Shown one piece after another: positions 34,307-46,193 of a stretch of DNA of 64,000 nucleotides. Origin of the DNA: Neiella marina. GTDB taxonomy: Bacteria > Pseudomonadota > Gammaproteobacteria > Enterobacterales > Neiellaceae. The translations under genes and the position numbers were made by a program. The stretch covers positions 62,001 to 126,000 of the forward strand of contig NZ_NGNS01000002.1 of the NCBI RefSeq assembly GCF_002165625.1, written 5' to 3'. The notes under the pieces are model-generated. The model did not search any database and was not told where the DNA came from. It saw only the letters and a list, made by a program, of their open reading frames with translations. Positions within the stretch are counted from its first letter, which is position 1. The number at the start of each line of letters is the position of its first letter.

Positions 34307-34636
34307 ATGAATAACGTAGATAGAGAGCTAGCCAAAATAGCATTTGAGTTGATTGGATTAAATCAATTTACCAATGCAAAGGATGCTGTTCGGATACAGC
34401 CAAATACAGGGCCAGCAGAATGCCGATTAGCCATTCACAAACACCAAAGCCATTTCGAATTGTATATTCGAGGAAAGGCGGCTATCCAACAATTTGAACG
34501 CTTGAGCAGGCACATCTCGCAGGATTTATTGAAGTTAAACGACAAGCCTGTTTTAGCTTGTCGTCCTATTCATCCGTCTAGCTTAAACAAAGTTGTAGAG
34601 GAAGTGGTTATTGCTCTCAGAGCCCTAAATACATAA
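34307..34636 (+). CDS. Hypothetical protein in first cargo slot of element 2
   Basis: 109 aa, soluble, no recognised motif ('IHKHQSHFELYIRGKAAIQQFERLSRHI' in the centre). The ATG follows AAGG at a rather long spacing. It occupies the slot that in element 1 holds the lipoprotein and the HNH-methyltransferase pair. Function unknown. Confidence 0.55.
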   Translation: MNNVDRELAKIAFELIGLNQFTNAKDAVRIQPNTGPAECRLAIHKHQSHFELYIRGKAAIQQFERLSRHISQDLLKLNDKPVLACRPIHPSSLNKVVEEVVIALRALNT

Positions 34637-34707
34637 TTTGTTAGGGGGCACTGAGCTATGATACGTAGCAGTTGTTTGTCTATATTTTGTTTTGTTCTGC
34701 TTTAACT

Positions 34708-35112
34708 TTAGTCAGAGCAAATCGTGAGACTAAAAGCTTCCATTTCTTGCCAATAGCTCAAGAAATTCGGCTCCCAGACCACATACATACCTGCTCCCTT
34801 TTCAATAGCGCATTCGCCAATTATAGATTGGAAAATACCGCAGCTAAAATCGAAGTCGAGGCTTTTGGTTAGCTCTGCAAAGGGTCCAATACCGACATAG
34901 CAGAACTCCGTAATGTACTGGATATGCCATTGGCTGAGATGGCGCTCTAGCCTGATTTCGACAGGTCGGAACCCACCTGATTCGGCATCATAGGATTCAT
35001 CTCTGAAATTTAGGGTCACAGCATTGCTGGTGACGTTTTTGAGCTGCTCGGCTAATAGGCTTGCGAATTGCTCAGATACAGGAAGTGGCAGTGATGTGCT
35101 TACGGTCATCAT
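34708..35112 (-). CDS. DUF2787-like small protein (element 2 copy)
   Basis: 134 aa, almost identical to 15366-15770 with scattered substitutions. It has the same 'FCYVG' and 'SLDFDF' segments and is the last gene of the conserved recombinase-ATPase block. Sequence identity extends about 20 bases past the stop codon and then ends, marking the border with the first cargo slot. Confidence 0.75.
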   Translation of the reverse strand: MMTVSTSLPLPVSEQFASLLAEQLKNVTSNAVTLNFRDESYDAESGGFRPVEIRLERHLSQWHIQYITEFCYVGIGPFAELTKSLDFDFSCGIFQSIIGECAIEKGAGMYVVWEPNFLSYWQEMEAFSLTICSD

Positions 35113-35197
35113 GGTGTTGTCTCTTGGTTAATTTAAGGAAAAGGCCAGTAGCGACAATGTCGCTACCGGATTTTGAGTTGCTGGATTGGTGGATTCG

Positions 35198-35614
35198 TTA
35201 CTTGGCTGGCTCTAGGAAGTTATCTAGCTCTCCTGCAACAACAGCTTCAATGACTGTTTCGATAGTGGGGATGAGGTTTTCGGGTGGGCCCACCTCAAAG
35301 GCATGCATGCCCTTGGCTATTTCAAGCGGTTGGTTGTTGTGTTTTACCTCAAAGTAGAGGCAGTTATTGCGGGTATAAAACCAAGGGCGAACGACTTTGG
35401 TGGTAGTTTTTGAAACCATCTCGCCGGTTTCTTCATCCTTGATGCGCTTGCTAACTTCACGTTGTAAAGGTTTGCCTTCGATATGAAGTTTGGCGAGGTC
35501 TAGCTGCTGATTGAGGCGCTTTAGTAAACGCTCTCGGTTACGAAGTAACGGGTTATCTTTCAAATTCTCTGGGCGTGCAGATGCCTTGAGCTTGCTCAAT
35601 AGTTTTGTTGCCAT
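35198..35614 (-). CDS. DUF6641-like small protein (element 2 copy)
   Basis: 138 aa, closely similar to 15856-16272. Differences are concentrated in a short central stretch ('RSGNTPMEI' there, 'KHNNQPLEI' here), while the N-terminal basic helix and the C-terminus are unchanged. Same operon position downstream of the AAA+ ATPase. Confidence 0.7.
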   Translation of the reverse strand: MATKLLSKLKASARPENLKDNPLLRNRERLLKRLNQQLDLAKLHIEGKPLQREVSKRIKDEETGEMVSKTTTKVVRPWFYTRNNCLYFEVKHNNQPLEIAKGMHAFEVGPPENLIPTIETVIEAVVAGELDNFLEPAK

Positions 35615-35649
35615 GATGGGCTCCAGTTTGTGTTGGTCGTTTGGTGTGG

Positions 35650-37668
35650 CTAGTTAATAAAGCCGATGGATTGGGGTTGTTGTTTCCGATTGTTTTCTTG
35701 CTCAAGGAGGGTCAGTGCTTCTTGAGCGGTTAGTGGTTTGGTTGCGTAACGACTCCTTCTGGTTAGGATGGCAAAATCGCCGGGGGTTAAGTGTTTGAGC
35801 TGTTTCAGTTGGCGCTCTATTGCATTGGTGGATTTGGATTTCAGTACTTGCTTGAACAAGTGCGCTGATTGCTCTGGTTTTAGGTAATCAAAAGCCAACT
35901 TGAAATCGAATCGCCTTGCCACTGCATGGTCTAAGTTCTTGGCAAAGTTGGTGGCCGCAAAGAGCGGGTATTCAAACTGCTCGATTTGTTGCAAGAACTC
36001 ATTCACCAGTTGGATTTCATGGCTTCGTTGCAGTGCATCACGTGACATGAGCAAGCTATCGACTTCATCCAAAAACAAGGTGGCTTGGTTGTTGGTCGCT
36101 CGCTTGAACAGTTTGGCTACGTTTTGCTCGCTCTCCCCCACATACTTACCCAAAATATCTGAGCATTTGGCCGTGATTAACTCTTGGTTAAGCGCATCGG
36201 CTAGGTAGTGGATATAGCCAGTTTTGCCACAACCTGGGGGACCAGTCAGTAGTACCCGTATGTCCATCAACTGCTCTGCGCCACGTTTGATTTGCTTGAG
36301 CTGATTGGGCGACGTGGTGAGATTTACGTACCGCTCATCAAAGGCCATGGCGTTTTTATAACGGCTCGTTGGAGGTATGCCGGATGCCATATCAAGGTTA
36401 TCCAGTACTTGACTGACAATGCCTTCGGCGGCTCTGCCTTTTGAGCCAACAAATCGAGATACCTGACAGGCATTGGTGATGGTGGCAGGTGTGGCTGATG
36501 GGCTCTTAGCCAGCTCATTCACAAAGGGTTTCGATAACCTGAGTCCTTTGGCCGTGGATTGAATCAACTTAGCAATGGCATCGCGTGGTGGCTTATCAAC
36601 GGCCATAACATAAGTGAATCGTCGCAAATGGCTTGGCTCGAATACCTCCACATCATTGGTTATCCAAACCGTCGGCAGCGCATTGTCTTCCAACAAACTG
36701 TTGGTGGTGAGTTTTGATAGCTTGGAGCCAAAGCGATATTCCGAGAAAATATCTTCGCACTCATCGACAATTAGCATGCCTTGGGTTTGCGATGAGCAAA
36801 GCGATTGGATTAACTGCAAGTGCTGCAACCGTAAACAAGGGCTGGGTGTTAGCTCGTCATACTCCTGCTTGATGGCATTTGAGTCACCACCAATCGGGTG
36901 TACTTCATAAAGCGGATAACTCAGCGCCTCAGCCATAGCGCGAACCAACTGAGTTTTACCCGTCCCCGCAGGACCATATAGCAAGATGTTGAGCCCTTGG
37001 ATTGGCTCGACTTTGGCGACTTCAAGCAAGCTTGCCATGATGTCAGTATCAACATGCGCAAAGTTGTCTAACTGCAATTCCGCTTTGGGCGACACCAATA
37101 GGATTTGCTGCACCAGCTCATCATATGACTCAAACCGTTTGCTTGAGAGTTGTGCCACCAAGGCCGCATTCACAGGGTATAAATTGTCGAATGCAGAATT
37201 AGGCGCAAAACGCTCTTTGTTAAACAACGGACATTGCTTTAGCTCGCGTGTTGCAGCAACCAGCGCTTCACATGACAAGCTCACCGTATCGGCAATGAGC
37301 TGTGTCGCATCATCAGAGAGAGATGCGCGAGCAAGCGTATCGCCAAACTCAAAATTGCAGCTCATCACAACGAGTAACTTAAGCAACTCAATACTTGCTG
37401 CTGAGAGCTTCATATGGCGCCCTAGCAGCTCACAATTGCTACTCAGCACATCTGTGTCATGCGTCTTGAAGCGAAAGCTTGAGAGCGTCTCTAGGAGCTT
37501 TTCTTTGTCAAACAATTCGTCTGGCTTTAATCGAACGTGATGACCTGTCATGCGCAAGAAGTCTTTGCAATTCACACTCTCAAGTGAATCAGCATCATAG
37601 TCAGATGAGGCCAGCGCATTGATGAGATATTGAGTGATGAGCTGATGGTATTTGCGTGAAATAAACAT
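35650..37668 (-). CDS. Tandem AAA+ ATPase, two ATP-binding modules (element 2 copy)
   Basis: 672 aa. Both Walker A ('GPAGTGKTQ', 'GPPGCGKTG') and both Walker B ('LIVDECED', 'LFLDEVDSLL') motifs are intact, as in the element 1 copy, from which it differs at few residues. Its start is three bases from the recombinase stop. Preservation of both ATPase sites in two elements with unrelated cargo argues that the protein serves the element itself, probably together with the recombinase or the two small DUF proteins. Confidence 0.85.
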   Translation of the reverse strand: MFISRKYHQLITQYLINALASSDYDADSLESVNCKDFLRMTGHHVRLKPDELFDKEKLLETLSSFRFKTHDTDVLSSNCELLGRHMKLSAASIELLKLLVVMSCNFEFGDTLARASLSDDATQLIADTVSLSCEALVAATRELKQCPLFNKERFAPNSAFDNLYPVNAALVAQLSSKRFESYDELVQQILLVSPKAELQLDNFAHVDTDIMASLLEVAKVEPIQGLNILLYGPAGTGKTQLVRAMAEALSYPLYEVHPIGGDSNAIKQEYDELTPSPCLRLQHLQLIQSLCSSQTQGMLIVDECEDIFSEYRFGSKLSKLTTNSLLEDNALPTVWITNDVEVFEPSHLRRFTYVMAVDKPPRDAIAKLIQSTAKGLRLSKPFVNELAKSPSATPATITNACQVSRFVGSKGRAAEGIVSQVLDNLDMASGIPPTSRYKNAMAFDERYVNLTTSPNQLKQIKRGAEQLMDIRVLLTGPPGCGKTGYIHYLADALNQELITAKCSDILGKYVGESEQNVAKLFKRATNNQATLFLDEVDSLLMSRDALQRSHEIQLVNEFLQQIEQFEYPLFAATNFAKNLDHAVARRFDFKLAFDYLKPEQSAHLFKQVLKSKSTNAIERQLKQLKHLTPGDFAILTRRSRYATKPLTAQEALTLLEQENNRKQQPQSIGFIN

Positions 37669-37670
37669 GC

Positions 37671-38597
37671 CTACCTCCGCTGACGACGATTGCTAGTGCC
37701 ACCCGAAAAACTCAAACCACGCCCTGATGCAATCAAGTTTTGCTCATCACGCTTGTCATAGATTTGGGTGGTGGTGACACTTGAATGACCGGCCATCTTG
37801 CAGACCGTCAGTAAATCCACGTTTTCATTCAAAAGCTGCGATATATAAGTACGCCGCATGTCATGGGGTGAGCAGCGAGAGTCCAACAAATCTTCGGTTG
37901 CCCGACTGACAATGTTGTAAATCGACGTGGCCGAGAGCTTGCGATGCAATTGCGGCTCTTCACCTAAAAATGGGTTAAACAAATAACCCGAACCCAAGCC
38001 TCGCACTTCAAGCCAGTTGTCCAAATCATCAGCCGCCCACTGCGGCATGTACTGCACACGAGGCTTACCACCCTTGCCGTGTTTGACTTCAATCGCTAAC
38101 TCTTCAGCACAAAAATGAGAGAGCTTTAATGCAATTAGCTCAGAGCGCCGAAGACCGGTCGATAGCAACATCGCTAAAATGGCGGTGTTACGAACTGGCA
38201 CCAATCGCTTGTTTTGTCGATACACCGATAGCAATTCACACACTTCATCAGCCGCCAACGCAGCGCCTTTGGTTGTCGGAAAGGTCTTTAATCGCTGGAT
38301 ACTTTGCACCTGTAGCCATTGCTTCTCAGTCACAAGTCCAGACAAGAATGCAATTTTGGTAATCGCCCGAATTGCACACAGTAAATGGTTAATCGAGCGA
38401 GCGGATGCACCTTCGACAAGTCGTGCCTGTTTCAGCGCTTCGATTTGAATGTAAGACAGTGAGTGAAAGGGCTGCTTCTCAACAAGGCCATGCCATTCAA
38501 AATAGTCTCGTGCTTGCTTGAGCTGACTTTTAATCGCAGCCCTGCCGGTTGCTTTTAAGCGCTCAAGATAGAGCGAAGTAGGGGATTTGTTTTGCAT
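37671..38597 (-). CDS. Second tyrosine recombinase (element 2 copy)
   Basis: 308 aa. Catalytic residues are intact ('TGLRRSELIAL', 'KHGKGGKPRV', 'PHDMRRTYISQLL', 'AGHSSVTTTQIYDKR'). Near-identical to 18341-19267. Its conserved leader ends at 38689, where the defence operon cargo starts, repeating the border seen in element 1. Confidence 0.9.
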   Translation of the reverse strand: MQNKSPTSLYLERLKATGRAAIKSQLKQARDYFEWHGLVEKQPFHSLSYIQIEALKQARLVEGASARSINHLLCAIRAITKIAFLSGLVTEKQWLQVQSIQRLKTFPTTKGAALAADEVCELLSVYRQNKRLVPVRNTAILAMLLSTGLRRSELIALKLSHFCAEELAIEVKHGKGGKPRVQYMPQWAADDLDNWLEVRGLGSGYLFNPFLGEEPQLHRKLSATSIYNIVSRATEDLLDSRCSPHDMRRTYISQLLNENVDLLTVCKMAGHSSVTTTQIYDKRDEQNLIASGRGLSFSGGTSNRRQRR

Positions 38598-38601
38598 GAA
38601 A

Positions 38602-38639
38602 GATACCGCAAATCAATGAGTTGTTGATATAAAGGTATC
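38602..38639. promoter_or_regulatory. Recombinase leader with GATACC/GGTATC inverted repeat (element 2)
   Basis: Same structure as 19272-19309 with one base difference in the spacer. Sequence identity to element 1 continues to about 38689 and then ends. Confidence 0.45.
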
Positions 38640-38833
38640 AGGAGGTATGAATAGTCTAAATGGCTGTTTTTGATGGGGATAGTAAAGTTAATTAGGTGCT
38701 AAGTGCCTATTGATTAAGAAATGATTTGATCTAATTAAAGTTAATCAAAAAGATATTATCAAAATGATTGCATGCTTAAGTCTTACAAAGTACATTCATC
38801 CCATCAAAAACACCTACACAAAGTGCTCATATA

Positions 38834-39712
38834 GTGCTCGAAGATCTTAACTTTGCCCAGAGAGAGCGCCTTGCTTTCATTGATTTCTGCCTCCAATACT
38901 TTGGGCAGGTAGCTAGAGCTGATCTGGTCCAAAAATTTCGTACAGGCTTGGCAAGTTGCTCAAGGGATCTCTCCTTATATCGAGAGCTAGCGCCAAACAA
39001 TGCAACTTTGGTTCATCAGAGCAAGCAGTATTTGAGGACGGCTGATTTTGAACCACTATTTGAGCATGACCCTGAGGTCATTCTTTCTGCTCTAGCGAGA
39101 GGGTTTGGAGATGGAATTTCAGGGGGAACTGAGTCATCTAAGCATTGCATTAATGCCATTCGCCTAATTCACCCTAAGTCTGAAGTGGTAGCTGCTATCA
39201 TGCGTGCTATAAACTCGGGCTCAGCTGTCAAATGCCGATATCACTCCTTGTCATCAGGAGCATCAAGCCGCACCATCGTACCTCATGCAATTATCGACAA
39301 CGGGCATCGTTGGCATGTACGAGCATATGACCGGAAAACATCGAGCTTTAGGGATTTTGTATGCTCAAGGTTTGAAAATATTGTAGAAGTTCATGCTCCT
39401 GTTAAAGCTCAAGAAACAGAAGCGAACGATACGGATTGGAACTCTATTCTAGAGCTTGAAATAGTACCTCACCCATCCATCAAACACCCCAAAGCTATCG
39501 AAATGGATTTTGATATGAAAAATGGAAAACTGCTTATCGATGTACGTGCAGCTCTTGCTGGATACCTGCTTCGTCAATGGCAGGTTGATTGCTCTTCTGT
39601 TGAGGCTACTTCAACAGAGGGTTACCAACTGCGGCTCAATAACTTGGAACAATTGGAAGGGATAGCCAGCTTAGCGATGGCACCTAGGCTCATTCATAAG
39701 GATATAGGCTGA
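38834..39712 (+). CDS. WYL-domain transcriptional regulator (BrxR/CapW-like)
   Basis: 292 aa. An N-terminal winged helix-turn-helix (about residues 1-75) is followed by a WYL domain (about 120-190) with the conserved '[33 protein letters not shown]'. The C-terminal ~90 residues fit the dimerisation (WCX) extension. This is the layout of BrxR/CapW repressors that head BREX, CBASS and related defence operons. Its stop overlaps the helicase start (TGATG), so it is translationally coupled. The start appears to be GTG with no clear ribosome site. Expected to repress the operon until infection or DNA damage. Confidence 0.85.
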   Translation: MLEDLNFAQRERLAFIDFCLQYFGQVARADLVQKFRTGLASCSRDLSLYRELAPNNATLVHQSKQYLRTADFEPLFEHDPEVILSALARGFGDGISGGTESSKHCINAIRLIHPKSEVVAAIMRAINSGSAVKCRYHSLSSGASSRTIVPHAIIDNGHRWHVRAYDRKTSSFRDFVCSRFENIVEVHAPVKAQETEANDTDWNSILELEIVPHPSIKHPKAIEMDFDMKNGKLLIDVRAALAGYLLRQWQVDCSSVEATSTEGYQLRLNNLEQLEGIASLAMAPRLIHKDIG

Positions 39713-42700
39713 TGCTGAAGCTTGAAGATATTAAGAAGGATGCTCAACTCAACGGTGTTGAGCAAAATGAGATTGTTAAGATCGTCTCTGTTGATCCTGT
39801 GGGGGACGCGGCTCTAACGGTTGTCTACAAAACTAATCAAGGACGTTTGGGGGAGCGAATGTTGTTCCGCTCAGACGAAGCTACACTTTCTCTAGCTGAA
39901 GCAGGAAAACCATGGAGCTTCGATGCTCCAGGCACGGAGTTCAAGCTGGGCCTTGAAGCTTTTCGGATCAGCTTAGCGCACTTGTTTGATCCTATGATGG
40001 CTGTTCACACCTCCAGCGTTCAACCCCTGCCACATCAGATCTCTGCGGTATATGAACATATGCTGCCTAAACAACCGTTGCGATATGTACTAGCTGATGA
40101 CCCAGGGGCCGGTAAAACCATTATGGCTGGCTTGCTCATTCGTGAGCTACTGATGCGTGCAGATGCTAAGCGTATTTTGGTGGTTTCCCCGGGCTCTCTA
40201 ACCGAGCAGTGGCAGGACGAGTTGCTAGAAAAATTTGGTGTTCAGTTCGATATCTTTAGCCGAGAAAAACAAGAGCAATGTGCCTCTGGCAACTACTTTG
40301 ATGAACAAGATCTCCTGATTGTTCGTTTGGATCAGCTTTCTCGCAATGAAGACTATCAAGAGAAACTTAAGAGTACCGACTTTGACCTTATCATCGTGGA
40401 TGAGGCACACAAAATGTCGGCCAGCTATTTTGGTAGCAAGGTTAATGAAACCAAGCGATTCAAGCTTGGCAAGTTATTGGGTGAAGTAAGTCGGCACTTC
40501 CTGCTGATGACTGCTACGCCACACAACGGTAAAGAAGCAGACTTCCAACTCTTTATGTCTCTTCTTGATAGTGACCGTTTTTACGGGAAATTCAGAGAAG
40601 GCGCTCACAAGGTAGATGTTACCGATATGATGCGCCGTATGGTGAAAGAAGACCTTCTGAAGTTTGACGGTACCCCCCTGTTCCCTGAGCGCAGAGCTTA
40701 TACAGTCAACTATGAGCTTTCGCCATTAGAAGCTGAGCTTTATGCCTTGGTGACGGATTATGTCCGAGAGGAGATGAATCGAGCTGATTCGGTAGGAGGT
40801 AAGCGTAAAGGAACCGTTGGTTTTGCATTAACCCAACTACAAAGACGATTGGCCTCCAGCCCAGAGGCTATTTACCAGTCCATCAAACGACGTCGCAAGC
40901 GTTTAGAATCTCGCCTAAATGAAGAAAAGATCCTTCACCGAGGCCATGGTGTAGCTGAAACTTATGGCAAGTACAAAGTCGATGTGCCTGACAATATTGA
41001 TGATCTTGAGGATGAACTGACAGCAGAAGAGTATGAAGAGTACGCGGAGCAATTAGTCGATCAGGCTACGGCAGCTGAAACCATCCCTGAATTGGAAGCT
41101 GAAATCGAAATTCTCAAGGGGCTGGAAGACAAAGCCAAGCGAGTGGTGAACTCTGGCAATGATAGAAAGTGGGAAGAGCTTTCTAGCCTGCTTCAAGATC
41201 GCCCAGAAATGAAAACTGAGGCCGGTCATCGCCGTAAACTCATTATCTTCACCGAACATAAAGATACTCTGAACTACTTGCAGGCTCGTATCACAGATCT
41301 GTTAGGCAACACCAATGCGGTGAACACCATTTCAGGTTCTACAAACCGAGATGAACGCAGAAAGATACAAGAAGAGTTCCGAAGTAACCCTGAGCTACTC
41401 GTTCTAATTGCCACTGATGCGGCAGGGGAAGGTGTGAACCTCCAGAATGCGAATCTAATGGTTAACTATGATCTGCCTTGGAACCCTAATCGCTTAGAGC
41501 AGCGTTTTGGTCGTATTCACCGTATCGGCCAAACAGAGGTGTGCCACCTATGGAACATAGTCGCGCTAGGGACCAGAGAAGGTGATGTATTCCAACGACT
41601 GTTTGAGAAGTTAGAGGTTGAGCGTGAAGCTCTGGATGGCAGAGTCTTCGATATTCTTGGTGAAGCTTTTGAAAACGTCTCTCTAAAAGATTTACTTATT
41701 CAGGCAATTCGTTATGGGGAAGACCCAAGCGTAAAAGCCCGTCTTAACGAGAAGATTGAGGGAGCACTCGATACCGAGCACCTTAAAGACATTTTGAAGC
41801 GAAACGCTTTGAGTGAGCAGCATATGACAATGGAAGATCTCTATGCTGTGAAAGAGGAGATGGAAAAAGCAGAGGCTCGTAAGCTTCAGCCTTACTTCAT
41901 TAGAGCATTCTTTACAGAAGCCTTTTCTCATTTAGGCGGAGAGATGCGCGCTCGTGAAGCCAATCGCTTTGAAATTCGTCATGTTCCGGCTGATATTCGT
42001 GCCAATGATCGAGTCATTGGAGAATCTCGCACTCCGGTACTTAAAAAATATGAGCGTATCTGTTTTGAGAAAGAGTGTATTCGGGTTGATGGCAAGCCTA
42101 TGGCGGCTCTTGTGCATCCATCTCACCCGTTAATGCACGCAACAACAGATCTCGTCCTCTCGGCCCACCGAAGCAAGCTTAAGCAAGGCGCTGTGCTAGT
42201 GGACCCAACGGACGATGGCATTGAGCCTAAGGTTCTATTTACCATTGACCATAGTGTCCGTGAAGGTGAAGGGGAAAAACCTCTTACAATCTCCAGACAG
42301 TTAAGGTTTGTGAGTATCGACAAATCAGGGAGTCCAACCAATTCAGGATATGCCCCTCACCTCGATCTAGTCCCTATCGATGAGTATGACCGAAAGCTTG
42401 TACAAGATGTTGTGGATGCGCCATGGATCAGCTCTAACTTGGAAGCAATCGCCCTAAACTATGCTTCTCAGGACATAGTGCCTCAGCATTATGACGAAGT
42501 GAAAACTCGACGTAGCAAGCAATCAGAAAAGATACTTTCAGCCGTGCATGAGCGTCTGATCAAAGAGATTAACTACTGGCAGGATCGCTACCTGAAGCTA
42601 GATATGGATATGAAAGCAGGCAAGCAACCTCGTATGCAGCCTGAAATGGCAAGGCGGCGTGTAGAAGAGCTAACCACTAGGCTGGAGCAGCGTAAGAAAG

Positions 42701-43236
42701 AGCTAACGGCTATGGCCAGTGTGGTTTCAGCGACTCCCAACGTAATTAGTGGTGCATTGGTAATTCCGCAAGGGTTACTGGCCACGAGAAAAGGTGAGTC
42801 TCAGTTTACAGTAGATGCCGCAGCTCGCTCTCGTGTTGAGCAGGTCGCTATGAATGCTGTGTTTGAGGCAGAGGCGCAATTAGGCCACATCACCAAAGAT
42901 GTTTCAGCCGACAAGTGTGGTTGGGATATTACTTCAAGGGTTCCCCCAAAGGCTCATGGTGGCTTAGAACAAGTGGCGCAAGATCGGCACATTGAAGTGA
43001 AAGGGCGAGCAAAAGGGCAGTCCACCATTACGGTGAGTCGTAACGAAATTATGTATGCGTTAAACCAGCAAGATAAGTTCCTGTTAGCCATTGTTATTGT
43101 AGATGGGGACTTATATGAAGGGCCGTACTATGTGAGAAATCCGTTTACCCAAGAGCCTGACTTTGAAGTTGCTAGTGTTAACTACCAACTGGATAACTTG
43201 CTGGAAAAAGCCGTTGCGGCAGAGCAAAGCGTTTAA
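39712..43236 (+). CDS. SNF2-type helicase with C-terminal DUF3883
   Basis: 1174 aa. Helicase motifs: I '[16 protein letters not shown]', II '[11 protein letters not shown]', III '[15 protein letters not shown]', V/VI '[42 protein letters not shown]'. The C-terminal ~130 residues are DUF3883-like ('[11 protein letters not shown]', '[12 protein letters not shown]'), whose E-x-K arrangement resembles a PD-(D/E)XK fold. Helicases of this DrmD-like type translocate on DNA in DISARM and related systems. Coupled to the WYL regulator upstream and followed after 48 bases by the DUF1156 methylase. Confidence 0.92.
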   Translation: MLKLEDIKKDAQLNGVEQNEIVKIVSVDPVGDAALTVVYKTNQGRLGERMLFRSDEATLSLAEAGKPWSFDAPGTEFKLGLEAFRISLAHLFDPMMAVHTSSVQPLPHQISAVYEHMLPKQPLRYVLADDPGAGKTIMAGLLIRELLMRADAKRILVVSPGSLTEQWQDELLEKFGVQFDIFSREKQEQCASGNYFDEQDLLIVRLDQLSRNEDYQEKLKSTDFDLIIVDEAHKMSASYFGSKVNETKRFKLGKLLGEVSRHFLLMTATPHNGKEADFQLFMSLLDSDRFYGKFREGAHKVDVTDMMRRMVKEDLLKFDGTPLFPERRAYTVNYELSPLEAELYALVTDYVREEMNRADSVGGKRKGTVGFALTQLQRRLASSPEAIYQSIKRRRKRLESRLNEEKILHRGHGVAETYGKYKVDVPDNIDDLEDELTAEEYEEYAEQLVDQATAAETIPELEAEIEILKGLEDKAKRVVNSGNDRKWEELSSLLQDRPEMKTEAGHRRKLIIFTEHKDTLNYLQARITDLLGNTNAVNTISGSTNRDERRKIQEEFRSNPELLVLIATDAAGEGVNLQNANLMVNYDLPWNPNRLEQRFGRIHRIGQTEVCHLWNIVALGTREGDVFQRLFEKLEVEREALDGRVFDILGEAFENVSLKDLLIQAIRYGEDPSVKARLNEKIEGALDTEHLKDILKRNALSEQHMTMEDLYAVKEEMEKAEARKLQPYFIRAFFTEAFSHLGGEMRAREANRFEIRHVPADIRANDRVIGESRTPVLKKYERICFEKECIRVDGKPMAALVHPSHPLMHATTDLVLSAHRSKLKQGAVLVDPTDDGIEPKVLFTIDHSVREGEGEKPLTISRQLRFVSIDKSGSPTNSGYAPHLDLVPIDEYDRKLVQDVVDAPWISSNLEAIALNYASQDIVPQHYDEVKTRRSKQSEKILSAVHERLIKEINYWQDRYLKLDMDMKAGKQPRMQPEMARRRVEELTTRLEQRKKELTAMASVVSATPNVISGALVIPQGLLATRKGESQFTVDAAARSRVEQVAMNAVFEAEAQLGHITKDVSADKCGWDITSRVPPKAHGGLEQVAQDRHIEVKGRAKGQSTITVSRNEIMYALNQQDKFLLAIVIVDGDLYEGPYYVRNPFTQEPDFEVASVNYQLDNLLEKAVAAEQSV

Positions 43237-43284
43237 AGAATTTTAGCCCTAAAGAGCAGGGCAACAGGAATACCAGAGAATTAA

Positions 43285-46185
43285 ATGACAGATATAAAAA
43301 TACCTAAAAAGCTCATCGAAGTTGCATTGCCTCTAGATGATATCAATGCTGCTGCTGCGCGTGAGAAGTCCATTCGTCATGGCCACCCAAGCACACTGCA
43401 CCTTTGGTGGGCTCGTCGCCCTCTTGCTGCTGCCAGAGCAGTGATCTTTGCTCAAATGGTGAATGATCCTGGCTACCAACGTGAAATTGGTTATGGGGTT
43501 AACAAGCAGGAAGCTGAGAAAAAACGGGAAAAGCTGTTCGACATTATCCGTGATCTGGTGAAGTGGGAAAATACCAATAACGAAGAGGTGCTAAATCGAG
43601 CGCGTGACGCTATTTGGGAAAGCTGGCGAGAAACCTGTCATCTCAACCGAAATCACCCTCAAGCAAATGAACTGTTTAACCCAGAAAAGCTACCTGCATT
43701 TCATGATCCCTTTGCCGGTGGTGGTGCTATTCCACTGGAGGCTCAACGACTTGGTCTAGAAAGCTATGCAACGGATTTGAACCCTGTCGCTGTCATGATC
43801 AATAAGGCGATGATTGAAATTCCGCCAAGGTTTGAGGGGAGAGAGCCTGTTAACTCTCTTGGGAGAGAGACTAGACAAGCAAACTTGGTTAATGACTGGT
43901 CTGGCTATAAAGGTTTGGCAGAGGATGTTAGACGTTATGGAGGCTGGGTAAGGGACAGAGCATATGAACAAATTGGGGATTTATATCCAGATTTGGAAGT
44001 GACGGAAGCAATGGCATCGGGCCGAGATGACCTTACCGACTATGTTGGCAGTAAAGTTAAAGTTATAGCATGGCTCTGGGCTAGAACAGTAAAAAGCCCA
44101 AATCCCGCGTTCAATGATATAAGTGTGCCATTGGCTTCTAGTTTTGTTCTTTCTAATAAGAAAGGCCAAGAGGCATATATCGAACCTACGATATATGATC
44201 GCCAATATAAATTTGAAGTTAGAAGGGGAGATATTCCTCAAGGAGCTAAGAAAGGAACTAAAGCTGCTCGTGGGGCCAACTTCACATGTGTGCTGTCTGG
44301 AACTCCAATTACTGGTGATTATGTTAAAGAGCAAGGGCAGAAGGGGCAGATGTCTTCCAAGCTGATGGCTATTGTGGCTGAGGGGAAGAAGGGTCGGATT
44401 TTCCTTTCTCCAAATCAAGAGGCCGAAGATGTTGCTAGGAGTGCAAACCCCAATTGGATTCCTGAAACACCTATTGCTCCTGATAAAAGAGCCTTGTGGA
44501 CACCTTCTTATGGTTTGGAGACATATGGTGATTTGTTTACGGCCAGACAGTTGGTTGCATTGGAGACATTTGCTGACCTGCTAAAGGAAGTCACTGAGCT
44601 AGCTTTTGCAGATGCAAAAAAAGCAGGTATGCAAGATGATGGACTGAAGTTACATGAAGGAGGAAGAGGCTGTACTGCCTTTGGAGAAGCGATAGCTGTT
44701 TATTTAGGATTCGCTCTAAGTAAGTTATCTGATAGCTGCAACACTATTGTCACATGGAAGCCGTCAATGAATCAGGCGATCCATATGTTCACAAGACAGG
44801 CGATACCCATGACTTGGGATTATGTCGAGCCAAATGTATTTGCAGGGTCAATGGGGGATTTTTCAGTAACGCTAAATAACATGATGCGAGTGCTTGACAA
44901 AGAAATAGGTAAAATTTCGACAGGCACTGTATGCCAGCAGGATGCTGCCACTCAGAAAGTTAGCATCAACAAAGTTATATCTACGGATCCGCCTTATTAT
45001 GACAACATCGGCTATGCCGATCTTTCAGACTTTTTCTATGTTTGGATGAGAAAAAGCCTAAGAGGGGTATATCCTCAGCTATTTGCAACTATGGCGGTGC
45101 CTAAAGCGGAAGAGTTGGTTGCAACACCATATCGTCATGGTTCAAAAGATGCGGCGGAAAGCTTTTTCCTTGAAGGGATGACTAGAGCTATCGAAAACCT
45201 TGCTGGATCAGGACACCCAGGCTTTCCTATATCGATTTATTATGCTTTTAAGCAGTCAGAAACCAAAGGCGGAAGCACTTCCAATACTGGATGGGAAACG
45301 TTTTTAGAAGCGGTAATTAGTGCTGGGCTAGCAATTGATGGGACTTGGCCTATGCGCACAGAAATGGGCAACCGAATGATTGGCTCTGGCACAAATGCTT
45401 TGGCTTCTTCTGTTGTCTTAATATGCCAAAAAAGAAAAATAGGAATTGGGACTTTGTCTCGCAGGCAATTCCAACGTGAATTACGAGCTGAAATGCCAGA
45501 GGCCTTAGAGGCTATGATCGGCGGTGAAAGTGGCCAAACGCCTATTGCGCCAGTGGATTTGGCGCAGGCTGCTATTGGCCCGGGTATGGCTATCTACTCA
45601 AAATACGATGCTGTCTTAAACCAAGATGGCTCCAAGATGAGCGTGCACGATGCGCTTATTTTAATCAACAAAGAGATCACGGAGTTTTTAAACCCAGATG
45701 CTGGTTCTTATGACACCGATACTCTGTTTTGCTCCGATTGGTTCGATCAGTACGGTTGGAGTCAGGGGGAGTTTGGCATTGCAGACACTCTTGCTCGGGC
45801 CAAAGGTACATCGGTTGAAGGTGTGAGGGAAGCCGGTGTTGTTGAGGCTGGAGCAGGTAAAGTTCGTCTGCTTCGTTGGGAAGATATGCCGACAGGCTGG
45901 GACCCTAAAACAGATAACCGAGTCCCTGTATGGGAAGCTTGTCATCACATTATTCGTGAATTAAATCAAAGAGGTGAGGCCGCCGCTGGGGCATTATTGG
46001 CCAGAATGCCAGAGCAAGGCGAAGCCATTCGCCAGTTGGCTTACCACCTTTACACCTTGTGTGAGCGTAAAAAGTGGGCGGAAGATGCCAGAGCCTACAA
46101 TGAGCTAATCACCGCTTGGCATGCCGTTGTGGAGGCTTCTATTGAAGTTGGCCATAAAGATGAACAAATCGGCTTAGATTTTTAG
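43285..46185 (+). CDS. DUF1156-type adenine-specific DNA methyltransferase
   Basis: 966 aa, COG1743-like. The N-terminus is the DUF1156 signature ('[48 protein letters not shown]'). SAM motif I is '[19 protein letters not shown]' and catalytic motif IV is '[15 protein letters not shown]' (DPPY, amino-methyltransferase). It probably marks host DNA so that the helicase/ATPase/nuclease partners spare it. Large methylases of this family pair with DUF499 ATPases in defence islands (recalled from the literature). Confidence 0.92.
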   Translation: MTDIKIPKKLIEVALPLDDINAAAAREKSIRHGHPSTLHLWWARRPLAAARAVIFAQMVNDPGYQREIGYGVNKQEAEKKREKLFDIIRDLVKWENTNNEEVLNRARDAIWESWRETCHLNRNHPQANELFNPEKLPAFHDPFAGGGAIPLEAQRLGLESYATDLNPVAVMINKAMIEIPPRFEGREPVNSLGRETRQANLVNDWSGYKGLAEDVRRYGGWVRDRAYEQIGDLYPDLEVTEAMASGRDDLTDYVGSKVKVIAWLWARTVKSPNPAFNDISVPLASSFVLSNKKGQEAYIEPTIYDRQYKFEVRRGDIPQGAKKGTKAARGANFTCVLSGTPITGDYVKEQGQKGQMSSKLMAIVAEGKKGRIFLSPNQEAEDVARSANPNWIPETPIAPDKRALWTPSYGLETYGDLFTARQLVALETFADLLKEVTELAFADAKKAGMQDDGLKLHEGGRGCTAFGEAIAVYLGFALSKLSDSCNTIVTWKPSMNQAIHMFTRQAIPMTWDYVEPNVFAGSMGDFSVTLNNMMRVLDKEIGKISTGTVCQQDAATQKVSINKVISTDPPYYDNIGYADLSDFFYVWMRKSLRGVYPQLFATMAVPKAEELVATPYRHGSKDAAESFFLEGMTRAIENLAGSGHPGFPISIYYAFKQSETKGGSTSNTGWETFLEAVISAGLAIDGTWPMRTEMGNRMIGSGTNALASSVVLICQKRKIGIGTLSRRQFQRELRAEMPEALEAMIGGESGQTPIAPVDLAQAAIGPGMAIYSKYDAVLNQDGSKMSVHDALILINKEITEFLNPDAGSYDTDTLFCSDWFDQYGWSQGEFGIADTLARAKGTSVEGVREAGVVEAGAGKVRLLRWEDMPTGWDPKTDNRVPVWEACHHIIRELNQRGEAAAGALLARMPEQGEAIRQLAYHLYTLCERKKWAEDARAYNELITAWHAVVEASIEVGHKDEQIGLDF

Positions 46186-46193
46186 GAGGAGTG